Positions 9,550 through 21,090 of a stretch of 64,000 nucleotides of DNA are shown here, one piece after another. The notes beneath the pieces were generated by a model. The model saw only the letters and a program-made list of their open reading frames with translations, was not told the origin of the DNA and did no database searches. The DNA is from Prostheceraeus crozeri (lineage: Eukaryota > Platyhelminthes > Polycladida > Euryleptidae), in NCBI GenBank assembly GCA_907163375.1, contig CAJQUW010010479.1, positions 1 through 64,000 of the forward strand. The letters run 5' to 3'. The translations under genes were made by a program, and so were the position numbers. Numbering within the stretch: position 1 is the stretch's first letter; every line of letters starts with the position of its first letter.

Positions 9550-11704
9550 CAGCGTTTCCAAAAGTGAGCGCGCAGCTGCGCGGTTTTGCCGATTTCTGCG
9601 CGGAAGCGCGGAAAATTGAGAAGCTGCGCGGAATTTTGATGTCACGATCTTTTCTCAGTTTTCAGTATGTTTTGAATCTTAGTGTGGTGTTTTTCACAGA
9701 AATCATTTCAAATTAGACATTGTTCACCTAATGTACAGCCTCTGTAGTACATTTGATAGAGCACATTTTTTGTTAGATAAAATAAAAGAAATGTACAAAT
9801 TTTCGTGGACTTATCAGGTCCGCTTCATCAGGTTGCAGTGGTAAAACTGAAGTCAAACCAAAAGAGAGAACGATATACGTGCGTATATTAAGTAAATACA
9901 TTTCCCATCGGTTCATCGCACTTTACGGAAATTCCTAGATTCCGCCGTTTCTCCCCTTTATATGAATTTTGTGCTGTTCGCCCTGAAAACGTTGAAAGAC
10001 TTCGAGATCTTCTTTTAAACGTCAGCTCCTGTGATACATTTGATCTACGATCGTATGATATCGATCATTTCGGACGTCTGTTGTTCCTTTATTCGACAAG
10101 AATATGTTGACAAGGTGATGAATGAAGATGAATTCTATAACGTTCCAAATGTTGAACAATTATCGGATGATAATGTGCTGATTGGCGGGAAAGCTAGAGA
10201 AGCTCTTCGTAACGACCATCTTACGGCAGCACAACGTGCATTATTTTTTCAACGAGTTCGTCTGTTCTGTGGCCAGCTCCTTCGATCTTTGATCCATTAC
10301 TTGCCTATTGGTAAACGTCTTCTGAGGACTTGCAAATTCTTGGATCCGAAGCAGAGGGAAAATGTTGCGGAAGATCTCATTCACGTCAAATCCCAATTGA
10401 ATTTCGATTGCGACGCCGACGCACTTCTTCTTGAATGGCGCAAGTTTCGTAGCGATGCGCAAATTGACACAGAGGAAGTCGACCTGCCCAAATTTTGGAA
10501 ACAGATAGCCTCAAAGGATGCCTACCATAGTTTGAGTGCACTGGCCAAAAGTTGCATTATTCTACCTCATGGCAACGCTGACACTGAAAGATTGTTTAGC
10601 TCGATGAAGCGCATTTTGACCACAGACCGCAACAGATTGCAGGATCCCGACTTTAACGGTATTCTGACAGTGAAATTATTTCTGCGAAATCGCGGATACA
10701 GGAGTGCAACGTTCCCAATTGGACGCAAGTTGCTCGATCGTTGCTATGAGGCATCGAATTCCTACATGGAGTATCTGAAGCAAAGGGAAAAGGAGCGCAT
10801 TGAATCAGAAAAAAAAGAAAGAGGAAGATCTGAAAGCCAGGGAGAAAGAGATGGAAAGAGAAAGAGTCAGGCAAGAAAAGGAATCCGCAGAGAAACTCGC
10901 CGAGGGTAAACGGAAAACGGCCATGGAATACATGGAGGCAGCCAAGAGGCTTATGCTAGAAGCACAATCGATAACAGATGCATCGAAAAAAGATGAGTCC
11001 AAAAGAAAGTTGAAGAGAACTTTGCCTTCGACCGAACCACTGATGGATACGAGGCGTCATAGACAATGATAAGACACCTGGTGCTGACTATTTTCTCGTC
11101 ATCAAGTTGTTTTTCAAGTTGTTACAAATTCAATAGATGAATGCAATCTTTCTTAAAAAAGATTTATTTTTCTGTCAATATGTACATCTACATTCAGATA
11201 AGCTATATGTCCATCACACTCAGTTACCGTGAAATGTAGTAAAACGTGGACCATGAGGCCACTTTTGAATTTTTTTGCAATAATTATCATGAAGACCTTT
11301 TGTTGTAGTCACATTCCCATGCCACTTGACTCGAGAGATATTGATACCGGAATAGTTTCTTGTTCATTTTGTTTTGTGAAGTCTTTGATTATTACTGAAA
11401 ATACAGTACCTACTACACTACGCTTTGTTTATAGTTACCTACTAGTACTACTAGTTACAATATGTTGACCCTATTGATAGAAATAGTTATAGTGACCCAA
11501 TCAGGTTCCATCGAAAGTCTACTTAAGATTGAAAGTAAAAGTTGCACATCACTATGTAGGATTCATTTTTGAATATGCAAGAAAATGAAATCCAGAAAAT
11601 CACAAATATGGTCTTAAAACTGCAATGTAAAGAGGGTTAGGGTCCATCTGCGCGGATTTACTTGGCCTGCGCGGATTCTCAGAGATTTCACTTTTGAAAC
11701 GCTG
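9550..11704 (+). mobile_element. hAT-like transposon, broken
   Basis: The left end CAGCGTTTCCAAAAGTGA matches the complement of the right end, CAGCGTTTCAAAAGTGA. The word GCGCGG recurs at least six times just inside the two ends (9572-9635 and 11650-11682). I see no clean target duplication. The interior encodes only the C-terminal half of a hAT-type transposase plus a coiled-coil tail on the same strand. At 2.16 kb it is shorter than a full hAT element, so the N-terminal half seems to be deleted. Confidence 0.8.
10031..11069 (+). pseudogene. hAT-type transposase C-terminus with charged coiled-coil tail
   Basis: The frame from 10031 carries a helical region and then the hAT C-terminal dimerisation block SCIILPHGNADTERLFSS, followed by RNRLQDPDFNGILTVKLF. 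After an A-run near 10807 the reading continues in the next frame as a strongly charged coiled coil (EDLKAREKEMERERVRQEKE and EYMEAAKRLMLEAQS) with a basic end, KRKLKRTLPS, closing at 11069. A one-base slip in the A-run best explains the two frames. No ATG opens the first frame, and the first catalytic aspartates of the family are not present. A helicase or host gene is excluded by the dimerisation block and the element ends around it. Confidence 0.75.
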
Positions 11705-12000
11705 TACATTGCAGGTACACACCTAATTAGTAATGCTGTCTGTAGGTACATGTCTGTCGAGGGTACTCATACATGTGTATTTTCAGTTCGTAAATTTGAC
11801 TCAATTATAAATCGGATAAACGTCCCCCCCCCGAATGGCATCATCGTAGTCACGCCCCTGCCTAGGAGGCTATTGCAGTATTGTTTTATGATCTTATAAA
11901 TGAAAGTGAGTATGCCATGATTTGAAGTGATCTTAATTTTTGATCTAAGACATGCCTTTTCTAAGTACATTCATATGCCAATGTTGCCACTCCGGAGATA
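11705..12000. other. Gene-free stretch
   Basis: Nothing recognised apart from a 10-base C run near 11823. Confidence 0.3.
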
Positions 12001-12064
12001 TAGTACCTCCGGAGATATTGTGAAATTTTCGGAGATTAAGTGATACTTCTCGGAGATTTTTTTT
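12001..12064. repeat. Orphan transposon end with reiterated CGGAGAT
   Basis: CGGAGAT occurs four times in about 60 bp after GTTGCCACTC. This is the same design (end plus repeated word) as the termini of the complete elements. No complementary partner end is visible in the window. Confidence 0.4.
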
Positions 12065-12424
12065 AGAATATGATAAATTCGTACAGACAGATCGAACACA
12101 ATCGATAAATTCCTTAACAGTCATGACCATGTTATTGATATCTTGCCAATATATTTGGTCAAGGTTATCAATGACTTCAAGAACGTTATCGATGGGGATA
12201 CATTCTGACCACATCCAACGAGATAAAAACAAAATTATCACCACAAGAAATGCTGCATAGGTAAGTGATCAAATCAGAAGTGCTGTTCAAATGACCCGTT
12301 ACAAGCTTTTACCATTGCATTTGAAATTTGACTACTAATCCAATCAGCCATTGCCAATGTATCCTGTCACTGGTTTTCTCAAATTTTCAAACTTTAACCT
12401 TGTAACGGAATTTGAGAGACTAAA
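12065..12424. other. Gene-free stretch
   Basis: No gene recognised. Confidence 0.3.
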
Positions 12425-13066
12425 AAGGGGAGGGAACGCTTCGACATGGGCGTGGATTATCAAACCGTCATACAGTTTCTTTCATGGACCGGCCTACCTC
12501 CCCTGACGCACAAGGAACGGAGAGCATGCATCGACTCACGGTGCTTCTTAGGCTACTTGAATCCAAGGTGGATCACCTAGACGATGAAGCAGATACCACC
12601 GGTATGGCAATCATCATTAATCGATACCAAAAAAATTGCTAGAAAGAGCGGAAGAACAGGTTATCTCAGCTCGTATGTAGCACGAATAAAGAGGCCTAGT
12701 ATCGGCCCTGACAGCACCCTCGTGGGATGAAGCTCTACGACTGGTAGCGCAACGTTTCAAGACAGTGTTGGTGGGGGGAAGCCCTTGGTTGGACGTTTGT
12801 CGGTTACTTTCAGAAGATCGAAGCCGCAAATGCCTTGGGCTTGCCCTGTGCACTGCCGGAGATTTCATTCTACGCAGCTGATAATTCGCATGCGCTCGAA
12901 CGGTGCGCTTGTGCTCATGGAGACGAGAGAGGAACTCGGCCTAGAAGAGGTGGATCCCGAGAAAATAAGCCATATCAGCCATGAAGTCCCCCGCGAAGAG
13001 GGCCAGTCAAGTTTAGTATCCTCAGAGCTAGAGACCAGACGTCGGTTAGGGATGCTCATGCGTTGA
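12425..13066 (+). pseudogene. Unidentified GC-rich coding-like relic
   Basis: This 640-bp block is clearly more GC-rich than its surroundings. It yields protein-like stretches on the + strand in changing frames: MGVDYQTVIQFLSWTGLPPL, then ALTAPSWDEALRLVAQRF and LLSEDRSRKCLGLALCTAGD, and last an acidic segment containing ETREELGLEEVDPEK. The succession suggests one decayed coding region, broken in several places. I do not recognise the family. It could come from a mobile element or from a host gene copy. Confidence 0.35.
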
Positions 13067-13448
13067 TCTTTATCGGAATCATCGGCAAATTTTACATCGT
13101 GTAATCGGGGATAGTGGCGAATGTTTTCCGGAAATTTTTACACTTCATTGTCCAGAATGTGCTGTGCTGTGGTGTACGCATGCATGCAGTGGCTTAAATG
13201 CATTCTACAAGATTTGTGGCTCTGTTTTAGGGGCATTTCATGTCGGAGATATTTTTTCTATTTTCGAGAGTGACAACATTGATATGCAGTTATTTGTCAT
13301 CGCAAGACTTCATATCAATGAGGCGAATAACAGGAGTGATAGCGAAGATACAGGAAAATGAACAATCGTATGAATGGACATGACGTTATAGAATTGAAAG
13401 CAGTGATTTTCATTCCATATGATTGTAATAAATGTCATCATCATCCCT
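13067..13448. other. Gene-free stretch
   Basis: Nothing recognised between the relic and the Harbinger element. Confidence 0.3.
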
Positions 13449-14196
13449 TTAAGGTGCGTTTACACATGAAACTTTATTGCTGACACTTTATTGCTGCCAT
13501 CTAAATTGCACGTGTAAGCGCTTCTGACACTCGTCTGACACTAGATTGCTGACATTTTTAAAAGTTGCTGTAACCGAGTGTCAGTGAAAATATTGCACGT
13601 GTAAACGACTCCTGACACTTTCTGAAAAGTGGCTGCCACAAGTGTCACTGCAGTTAAACGAGGCGCAACTATTAGCTGACACTTTTACCGACACTCACAC
13701 GTGACACGACCGTGATCGGAACACAGAAACCTGACTTCTTCGAGGCTGGATTTGTTCTTGCTTTTTTCATTATCGCCTGTGATTAAATTACTAATGATGT
13801 GCTAATATGCACAGTTCATACATACCGTACATATTTTCTGCTTTTGCTGCTGCGCACTATTGTGCATACAGTTAACATCAATTTCAGCTTTATTTTGCTA
13901 GGACAGAATTGATTTTCCTGACTGTCATTATGCAAGAAGCTCCACCTGCTTGCGGAAGTATTAAGCATTGTCTGACCTGAAATTCTTCACCACAGACATG
14001 CGTGGGAATTTAATCGTCGACTTTGCAGTCGTGTATCGGTGCTAGGCCGCTTGACAACAAGCATCAGCAGGTGGGACTCATCTTTCTCGAGTAAAATGAA
14101 TCACTGATTGATTGGTTGTTATGTTGACATCGACTTCGGCAGATTTATACAACATTCAGCAAAACATCTTGTGAAACGATAATCGCTGGTTCAACG

Positions 14197-14592
14197 ATGA
14201 ATGAGAATGAAATGACACAAACAAAGTGTGAGTGGACAAGAGCACTAACCGATGAACTGATCGGTGAATACGAACTGTATCCGTGTTTGTGGAACGTCCA
14301 CAATCATGAATATCGCGACAGAATAAGGAAGGTCGAAGCATGGAAGAAGATTGCCGGAAAATTTAAAATGGAAGTCAAAGAGGTTCAGCGAAAAATGCAC
14401 AACCTCAGGACTCAATTCCACACTGAGAGTGGTGCCGGCGGCAAATTCATTACGAAATGGCCGTTTTACGCCAGTAGAAAATCTACAATTAGACTGTTAC
14501 ATCAACTCAATACAGGCTATTTCTTATTTCAGTTCTGTTTCTATGTCATTTTATCGTTGCACATAGGGCCTATAGCAACTAAAGAAACATAA
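14197..14592 (+). CDS. Harbinger-associated MADF/Myb-like protein
   Basis: The ORF starts at ATG 14197. Residues about 10-95 form a MADF-type DNA-binding domain: TDELIGEYELYPCLWNVH, then YRDRIRKVEAWKKIA, then QRKMHNLRTQF and FITKWPFY. Harbinger elements commonly carry such a second protein, which helps the nuclease bind the ends and enter the nucleus. After about residue 100 the sequence becomes hydrophobic and AT-biased, so the true C-terminus is probably lost and the last 30 residues are read-through into non-coding DNA. Its position inside 13452-15402 supports the assignment. Confidence 0.7.
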   Translation: MNENEMTQTKCEWTRALTDELIGEYELYPCLWNVHNHEYRDRIRKVEAWKKIAGKFKMEVKEVQRKMHNLRTQFHTESGAGGKFITKWPFYASRKSTIRLLHQLNTGYFLFQFCFYVILSLHIGPIATKET

Positions 14593-14800
14593 ATGAATAA
14601 TAATAGTTTTCAAAGAATCATAATTGGGTTCTCCATATTTTCGAAGTACTGTGTATAGATGATGCTGAGAGACAATTGTTAAAGAAAATCAATAGAAAAC
14701 AAATTAGATAGTACAGCTGTTTTCATTGTGCGAGTAATGAAGTATGAAATGAATAGCTTTCTTGTCAAAGTTTAAATTCATGTCAGATAAATTTATACTG

Positions 14801-15252
14801 CTACGAAACTTCACCATCGGGTGTCATGAAGAAATCTCGAAATTCCTCTCGTGTTGTTTTTGCAGAATCCGCAATATTGTTGCTGCAGCTTCTTTCAATT
14901 GGCAGCATGTTTGCTTCAGGCATTCCCATCATGCGCCAATAATCGTCTTTAATTGAACCATTTTCAAAGTTCTCTGTGTCGAATGAATCTTTTGGAGCAT
15001 ACCTCTTCAATGCGAATGTAAAACCCTATAGCGAATGTAAGACCCATACCTCTTCGCCGATTCTTTCTTCGTCATAAGATAGTTGTGCAGTACACAAGAA
15101 GCCAGTACAATCATATTCAACCATATTCGCCGTTCACGCTTTGTTTTCTTCGTCAAGATGTATGCAGTAAACTGCTGCCGCTGTTCGCTTTCTCGATGAC
15201 ATCGTGAAGAATAGGTGTCGACTAAAAGTGTCAAGTGTAAACGCTCCTGCAA
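14801..15252 (-). pseudogene. Harbinger nuclease C-terminal remnant
   Basis: The minus strand gives KRERRIWLNMIVLASCVLHN, matching the C-terminal I-V-L-A-x-x-V-L-H-N signature of Harbinger nucleases, then a second frame with RYAPKDSFDTENFENGSI. The catalytic centre is absent, and two frames are needed to read the whole. It faces the MADF ORF, an arrangement known from Harbinger elements. Confidence 0.6.
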
Positions 15253-15405
15253 TCTCCAGCAATTTTCTGACTCATCATAGATCGATAAAGTGTCAGTAGC
15301 AATTTTTCCTCGAGTGTCAGCAACTTTTTAGTGTCAAGTGTAAACGGCCTCTGCCATCTGATTGCAGGTGGCAGCAATAAAGTGTCACGTGTAAACGCGC
15401 CTTTA

Positions 15406-15637
15406 GAAAACTGACAAAAAATGTCGTGCAATTTAGGGTCTTATTATAGTTGCTTCCTGACGGGGTGAGACGAGTAAAGGAGCGAACCTCGCAACATTGC
15501 ACTGTGTAAGTTGTTTATGAAAGCATGTGAATTTTTTATTGTTAATGGCAGCAATTCGAGAAATGCTATCCATCTGCATATTATAGAGCTTCATTTTCAT
15601 TGAGTCTGCATTTCTTTACATTTTCAGATTGTTTTAC
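15406..15637 (+). promoter_or_regulatory. Inferred 5' UTR exon and intron of FBH1
   Basis: A consensus donor, GTAAGT, at 15506-15511 and an acceptor, TTACATTTTCAG, ending at 15627 would remove a 122-bp intron and leave 10 nt before ATG 15638. The transcription start would then lie in the 100 bp between the Harbinger element and 15505. No TATA box is evident. This is inference from splice signals only. Confidence 0.4.
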
Positions 15638-16420
15638 ATGGATGATGATGAAGTACAAATAATTGATGTATGCATCTCGACCAAAAAGAGGAACAAAGCT
15701 ATTAAAGGAGCGTTGAATCGACGCCAATCAACCATTGATGGCAATTTGGCCAATTTCATAGCTCAAACATCGAAGGGTTTCGTTGTATCGCCTAAAAAAA
15801 GAAATAAGAGAAAAAACTTATCAGATAATAGCATGAACTTGGCGAATTGTTTCGAGTCAATGGCGAAGAAGCCTAAAATAGAATTCTCCTCAACTTTCGC
15901 TCCAGAAGGTAGTCTGCCAAAGTCGCCCGTAGAATCCAAAGAAGCTGCGAATATTGAAATCCACACCAGTGACGATGACTTCCAAGACACTTCATTCAAA
16001 AATTCGTCAGGCACATCATCTGCGGGAAAGGACGATGAAAATAGGAAGAAATTAAAACTGAAACAGAGATCTACCAGAGGAAGATGGAAATCAAGAAATA
16101 AGTCTCGATGTCGAGAGAATGAATCCAAACCAACAGTCGACAATTGTAAAGGCACATCACCATCACTGGAGGATAAACTTGAAATGGAAAACGACAGTAT
16201 TGATGTTATTTTGTTGGAGGTTGAACGCTCTGTATTGAAGCCTCAAAAGTCTAAATCTCTCTCAATGTCAGTCGAAAAAGAAACCGTGACACATTTCAAT
16301 TATTTCAATCGCCTTCCTTTAGAATTGCAGCAAAACATATTCGTTATGTTACCTGATGAGGATCTGCAAAATTGCATCTCTGTTTGTAAATGGTGGAACT
16401 CAGTCATAAAAGATCATACG
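15638..16420 (+). CDS. FBH1: FBH1 exon 1: low-complexity N-terminus and F-box
   Basis: Encodes residues 1-261. ATG 15638 opens MDDDEVQIIDV. A basic stretch follows (KKRNKAIKGALNRRQ), then QSTIDGNLANFI at about 30-41, which sits where the vertebrate protein has its PCNA-binding box but lacks the aromatic pair, so PCNA binding is doubtful. Residues 50-215 are charged, serine-rich and likely disordered, with several KKRK-like nuclear signals. The F-box is residues 223-261 (NRLPLELQQNIFVMLPDEDL, then VCKWWNSVIKDHT), which contacts SKP1. The exon ends at GTAAGC in phase 0. Translation would otherwise stop seven codons later, as expected of an exon edge. Confidence 0.88.
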
Positions 16421-17854
16421 GTAAGCCTTGATGCTTCATAATTTTTCCAAGTTTATCTAACACTCGCTCGGTTCAACCGATAACCTTTACATTTCATCAA
16501 CTGCAGAAATTCAATAATTTGTCGTTAGTCTCTACCCAATACTTTCCCCAATCAACTGCAGAAATTCAATTTTCCGGTTTGTACCGGAATCACAGTTGCC
16601 GCCCAGAGTTGGTTGCTAAATCAAATTTTCATATTTTGGTCGCGCGCCCATTAGAATAGAGTAGCTAGAGGAATAGAGATGGCTTTAAGCTGCTATTTTC
16701 AAGCGTTCCACTAGACCAATATTTCGGTTTCACAGCCAGCATCTTGGTGAAACAGTATTACAAAGAAAGTAATTTATTTTCATGAATTGTCGTCAATTGT
16801 TATTGAGAATATTTTTCAAATCGGAGCTGTCTCAACAACCCTGCAACTGGTAGTTGGGGATTTTTATCCACACGTTCAAGATTTTGATAGTGTTAAAAAA
16901 ATAATTAGCACACCGATATCACGTGAATTTTCTCGGGTTCGTATTAAGCAACAGCTGCTACACTTTATACCTCATCCGATCGAGGGGATAATTTTGCACC
17001 TCTCTTTTACTCCTTCACAAATGATCTCATTTTGATTAACCACAATGTCCTATGTATCAAGTGGTATTGATTAATTATCAAAAAATTGACTATTTTATTA
17101 ATTGCTGCTATTAAGAAGTTATCTTACTTAAGCCAACTTTAAGCAGTTATTGGAATGCAGGAATTAGTCATAGTATCATTTGACAAATAACCGCAAAGAT
17201 TCCAATACTATGTCATTGTAACTGTTCATCATCTAGCTTGCCTGAACGTAAGAAAATATAGATGAAGACTTCATATATACTAAATAGGCATAGAAACGCA
17301 ATTCAAATTGAAATGACTCCGGGTGTGGCAGCATATTTAATAAAGTTATTGTGCTGATGCCGAGGGATGTGAACTAGGCCTGCTGATAGCTCCTGTTATT
17401 CACACAGGTGAAATGACTATTATGATGTGTTTTAAGAGGATACACAGCTCGATTTGAAACAACTACACCTACAAAGTTTAAGAAAATTAGTGTTGACGGC
17501 TTGAAATAGAAATTATGTCTTTTGAGCAGGCGTTGAGACTCATCTAATATTAGTAACTTTTTAACGGGTTAGTGCATGCGTGGCGATCGATTGCTATCAG
17601 TGTGACATTATATCAAAATGCAAAAGAGTCCTCAGAAATTGTCAGATCATTAGAAGTATCAGCTGGTGACATGATGAGACAGTCATAGTGATGAATGCTT
17701 TTTAATTATCACGATTTTCCAGTTTCTGAGTTTCTGAAGCTTTGTAGCGATTGATAAATGTCGTGGGTTTCAATAGAATTAGAAAACTTTGAAGAAGATC
17801 GTCAAGCATTTTCTCCTCAGGAAGTTGAATTGATTCAGTCATCCTTCGTTACAG
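16421..17854. other. FBH1 intron 1
   Basis: This is a 1.4-kb intron. It holds two copies of ATCAACTGCAGAAATTCAA about 57 bp apart (near 16495 and 16552). No other element was recognised. Confidence 0.5.
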
Positions 17855-18048
17855 TTCATGAAATGGAAGAAATGTTATCATCGATTGTCTCATCATCTTG
17901 AGAGTCAGGGACGTCGAAACTCCGGCAGAAAGGATATGGCTATTCAATTATTACGCAATACCTTGAAGTTTACCGAAAAAGCGGATGATTTTATAGTGAG
18001 ACCTGATTGTCAGCTTGCTATGGCTTATCTGATGCCGCAAGTTTTTTC
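17855..18048 (+). CDS. FBH1: FBH1 exon 2: region after the F-box
   Basis: Encodes residues 262-326. The acceptor TCCTTCGTTACAG precedes FMKWKKCYHRL, the counterpart of the vertebrate FIPWKKLYHRY that directly follows the F-box. The rest (DMAIQLLRNTL, then CQLAMAYLMPQVF) is the helical linker of the family. The exon begins in phase 0 and ends in phase 2 at a strong GTGAGT donor. Confidence 0.85.
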
Positions 18049-19067
18049 GTGAGTAAAATTCCGATAATCGAGTATCATGTGACTAATGATCTCTTCGTAA
18101 GCGTACTAATCGTCTTTTTGTTTGTTGGTACGCATCTTCTATGGACTACAGTCGAAATGTGAACATCAAAGGCGTTATAATGCTGTCAACAAGTTCACTC
18201 ATACCGGTTTCTAATATTTCTGTTCCTTCGATGGAATGACAACATGGAATTCGAGAAAAATGATGATAGAAAGCTTTGACGGCTAACTGAAGCTTTCTTA
18301 GAATTGTAGTACTATTGTGGATTTGCCAACAACGAAATAATCAAATCACTCAGCATTAGACATGAAAATTAAGCTTTGTTATCCAAATCTCAACAAAGGA
18401 ACTAATGCACTATGTTATCATACATGTTATCTTTAATGAGTCTTGCCTCAGAATGTAGCAGAAAAAGGAGGCGATGGTGCTCTGTGTGAATTTTTCCTGA
18501 CAGTGAATAAATTCATGTAGTAGTCCTGCGCCTGAGCAAAGTTTTGTACATGGATTGTAGATGCGTTAGTTGATAAAGAAAAAAGAATCTCCAAGCAATC
18601 TAATGTATTGAAATACAGTGCACGTATCTTCTACCTACCAACAGCCTAAAAATCATGCGAACAAACTCTTTTTTAGTTTGATCTGACTTCGTCTGTTGAC
18701 GTATTCTGAGCTGATAGTACTTGCATGGTCAACAAATTCATTTCGTGAGAAGTCGTGAATGGCGATAGTGGTAAGATCCTAGGTTACATTCCTCACATTA
18801 TCATACACTTCACTCGAAAAGGTGTAGTAGAGTAGGAATCGTGGGATTTGAAATGACAAGAGAGAGAGAGAGAGAGAGAGAACACCCGAGTGATAACAAT
18901 GCGTCGAACAGACGAGGTCATATCAGTTACTGACTTCGTTACACTTCAAGTTATCGACTCTGAATCAAAAAGCACTTGTCTGATTTGCATTAACTTCGGG
19001 TGTGAAGTTATTCATATTTACGGATTTCAGACATGTTTGAAGATGTGAGAGGGAGGATAACCCATAA
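18049..19067. other. FBH1 intron 2, first part, with (GA)n
   Basis: Non-coding. A simple GA repeat of about 12 units lies at 18859-18882. No gene was recognised. Confidence 0.6.
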
Positions 19068-19437
19068 GTAATACAGTGTTCGCACTGGGGCGCGAATTCG
19101 CGCCCGGGCGCGAATGCGCGAAAAATGAAGGCGGGCGCGAAAATTCCGAAAATATTTTCGCGCCCCAATATTGTCCCATATATTTTCGCTCCCCAAAAAA
19201 TATTTGACTATAATATATCACTGGGAACTGTTAGATGTGTCTACGACTATGTATCAGATTGATGACAGTAATAGAATTGAATATTTTCCTTCTTATTCCA
19301 GAAAATGCCTTCCTGACATAACACTGACAAATAGGAATAGTGTGTAAACCTACTACGACATACCGTAATCATAACTGCGTATTCTACATTTTATTAAGGG
19401 ACTATTTATCATCACTGCGTATTACATTTTTGAAAGG

Positions 19438-20317
19438 GTGAAGCGATTCTTCAGGAGGGGAACTGAAAAGCTCCTCAAGTACTTACCGTTTGAAAATGGT
19501 GTGCTTCAATCGTGCCAATTTCTTTCCCCACATCATTCGAACGATGCTGATCTGGAGAACTGGGCGAAGACTCTTGCGAAGTGCTTTCCCCAAATTGTTC
19601 CTCAAAACGAGATTTCTACTCTTGAAGTTGAAGCTCGACTCCTCCAAGGTACAACAGAGAAGCCAATGGACATTGGAGAATACTTGCAGAAAATGTCCTC
19701 AAAGATGCCAACTCTGAGTCGTCTGGCTCGAGTCACGATGACATTACCCCACCGAAACGCAGAAGTGGAGAGGGTGTTCAGTTTGCTGCCTGATCTAGTG
19801 ACAAAGAAACGGAGTAACCTGTCCGCGACTACAGTAAATGCGATCGTCGTTATTAAGAGCGCCATGGCATCGAATAATATCTCATCGCGAAACTTCGAAG
19901 TGACACAGGCACTTTTGGAGAAAGTTGCCAAAGCCAAACAAGCATATGAGCTGCGTTTGAAGAGCGAGATGGAGGAAGAGGCAGCAAGGAAGAAGAAGGC
20001 AGCAGAGAAGGATATATTAAAAACTTTCGAAAATCAGAAGAAAAATGATTCAAAGCTGAATTGAGTTAGAGTCCGGTCTCAAAAACAACGAAAAGCGAAT
20101 CAGCGATATCATGAAGCGGAAAGAAAGCCTCGTGAAAATGCAGGAGGAGGCATTGCGGTCATTAAAGGAAGAGGAGGGCCACCTTAAAGCTCTGCTTGAT
20201 GAGAAGGAGAAGATGGAAGAAAAGAAACGAGCAGTAGCTGAGAAGCTCATGACTAGTACTTTGAAGCGAAAAGCACGTGAAGAACTGAAAGTTATTTCTC
20301 CCAAGAAATTGAAGTGA
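19438..20317 (+). pseudogene. hAT-type transposase C-terminus with long coiled-coil tail
   Basis: The first frame (19438-20064) carries the hAT dimerisation block VTMTLPHRNAEVERVFS, then TKKRSNLSATTVNAIVVIKS, then a charged helix (LRLKSEMEEEAARKKKAAEK). A frame change near 20060 leads into a second frame to 20317 with KRKESLVKMQEEALRSLKEE and a basic end, KAREELKVISPKKLK. The architecture matches the copy at 10031-11069 (same block order, same coiled-coil extension, same basic terminus), but the sequences are only distantly alike, so these are different families of one group. The N-terminal half and the first catalytic residues are missing. Confidence 0.75.
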
Positions 20318-20582
20318 TATTTTCTTTATCAGTGCCTAGCGCTTTTAGACAGCATTTTGATTCAACACAGCTCGATCATCATGTACCTGATTGAATGAAA
20401 CTACTTACATGTGTACTTTCATTTCTGATCTTTTCTTCATTTAAATCACAAGGAAAATAGGGCATAAACTCTTACGGTGTATTAATGAAGCTTATTATGT
20501 TACATTTCAGTACCAGATGGAAAGTGTAGCGACGTTATTTTAACGAAGACGTTGACTACACCGAGAAAATGTCAGGTATGAC

Positions 20583-20729
20583 AGGCCCTAACACCCCGAT
20601 TTTAGTCTTTGGTTCAGTTCCATTTGGCCCAGATTTGGTTGTAGTGATTTCGGGCATTTTTCTAAGGCCCCACAACCAAATCCTAGCCAATTGGAACTGG
20701 AAAAGGCATTTTCGGGGTTCCTTAGGCTC
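20583..20729. mobile_element. Nested 147-bp hairpin MITE
   Basis: Arms of about 58 bp pair 20583-20642 with 20671-20729, including CAGTTCCATTTGGC against GCCAATTGGAACTG and GATTTGGTTGT against ACAACCAAATC. No ORF. It is inserted in the 3' part of the hAT-like element. Confidence 0.65.
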
Positions 20730-21090
20730 ATTTGATTCAACGTTGCGGAAATATTATAGTACCGAATTAGAATGAATACATTATAACGTCTTATATGTTC
20801 GTATATGATCTCATTAATATCATATGGTTGTCTGCTCCATGCAGGGCCATCCATTAATCAATTATGTTTTCATCTACTCCATCAAAGGTATCTAATAAAT
20901 GCTGTAAATCGTCTTAGACCTATGAAATTGGACCGTAAATATGCCTATATGAATTCCATATATGTTTGAAAAATGTATGTATTGGCCTTACGCTCGTGCA
21001 TACATGTATCTTAGACCAATTAGTTGGGGGCGCGAATCGCAGGGCGGGGCGCGAAAAATGCGAAATCGGCCAGTACGAACACTGGTAATA

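Larger units (their letters stand above)
13452..15402. mobile_element. PIF/Harbinger transposon with TTA target duplication
   Basis: The left end AGGTGCGTTTACACATGA matches the complement of the right end, AGGCGCGTTTACACGTGA. Both are flanked by TTA (13449-13451 and 15403-15405), the three-base target typical of Harbinger. ACACTTTATTGCTGCCA follows at both ends, and CGTGTAAACG-type words recur about five times in the subterminal regions. Inside are a MADF ORF on the + strand and remains of the nuclease on the minus strand. The core of the nuclease is missing. The element ends about 235 bp before the FBH1 start codon. Confidence 0.88.
19074..21084 (+). mobile_element. hAT-like transposon with exact 6-bp target duplication
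   Basis: The left end CAGTGTTCGCACTGG matches the complement of the right end, CAGTGTTCGTACTGG. GTAATA flanks both ends exactly (19068-19073 and 21085-21090). The word GGCGCGAA and variants such as GCGCGAAAAATG are repeated near both ends. The interior encodes a hAT-type C-terminus and coiled coil on the + strand, and a smaller inverted-repeat element is inserted at 20583-20729. It lies in FBH1 intron 2 in the same orientation as the gene. Confidence 0.85.

Noticed and set aside
9795-9835. Complementary CTGATGA...CGAAAA motif as a ribozyme
   Set aside because: GGAC and GTCC can pair, but the closing base pairs next to the core are wrong. The motif is more likely a shared repeat sequence.
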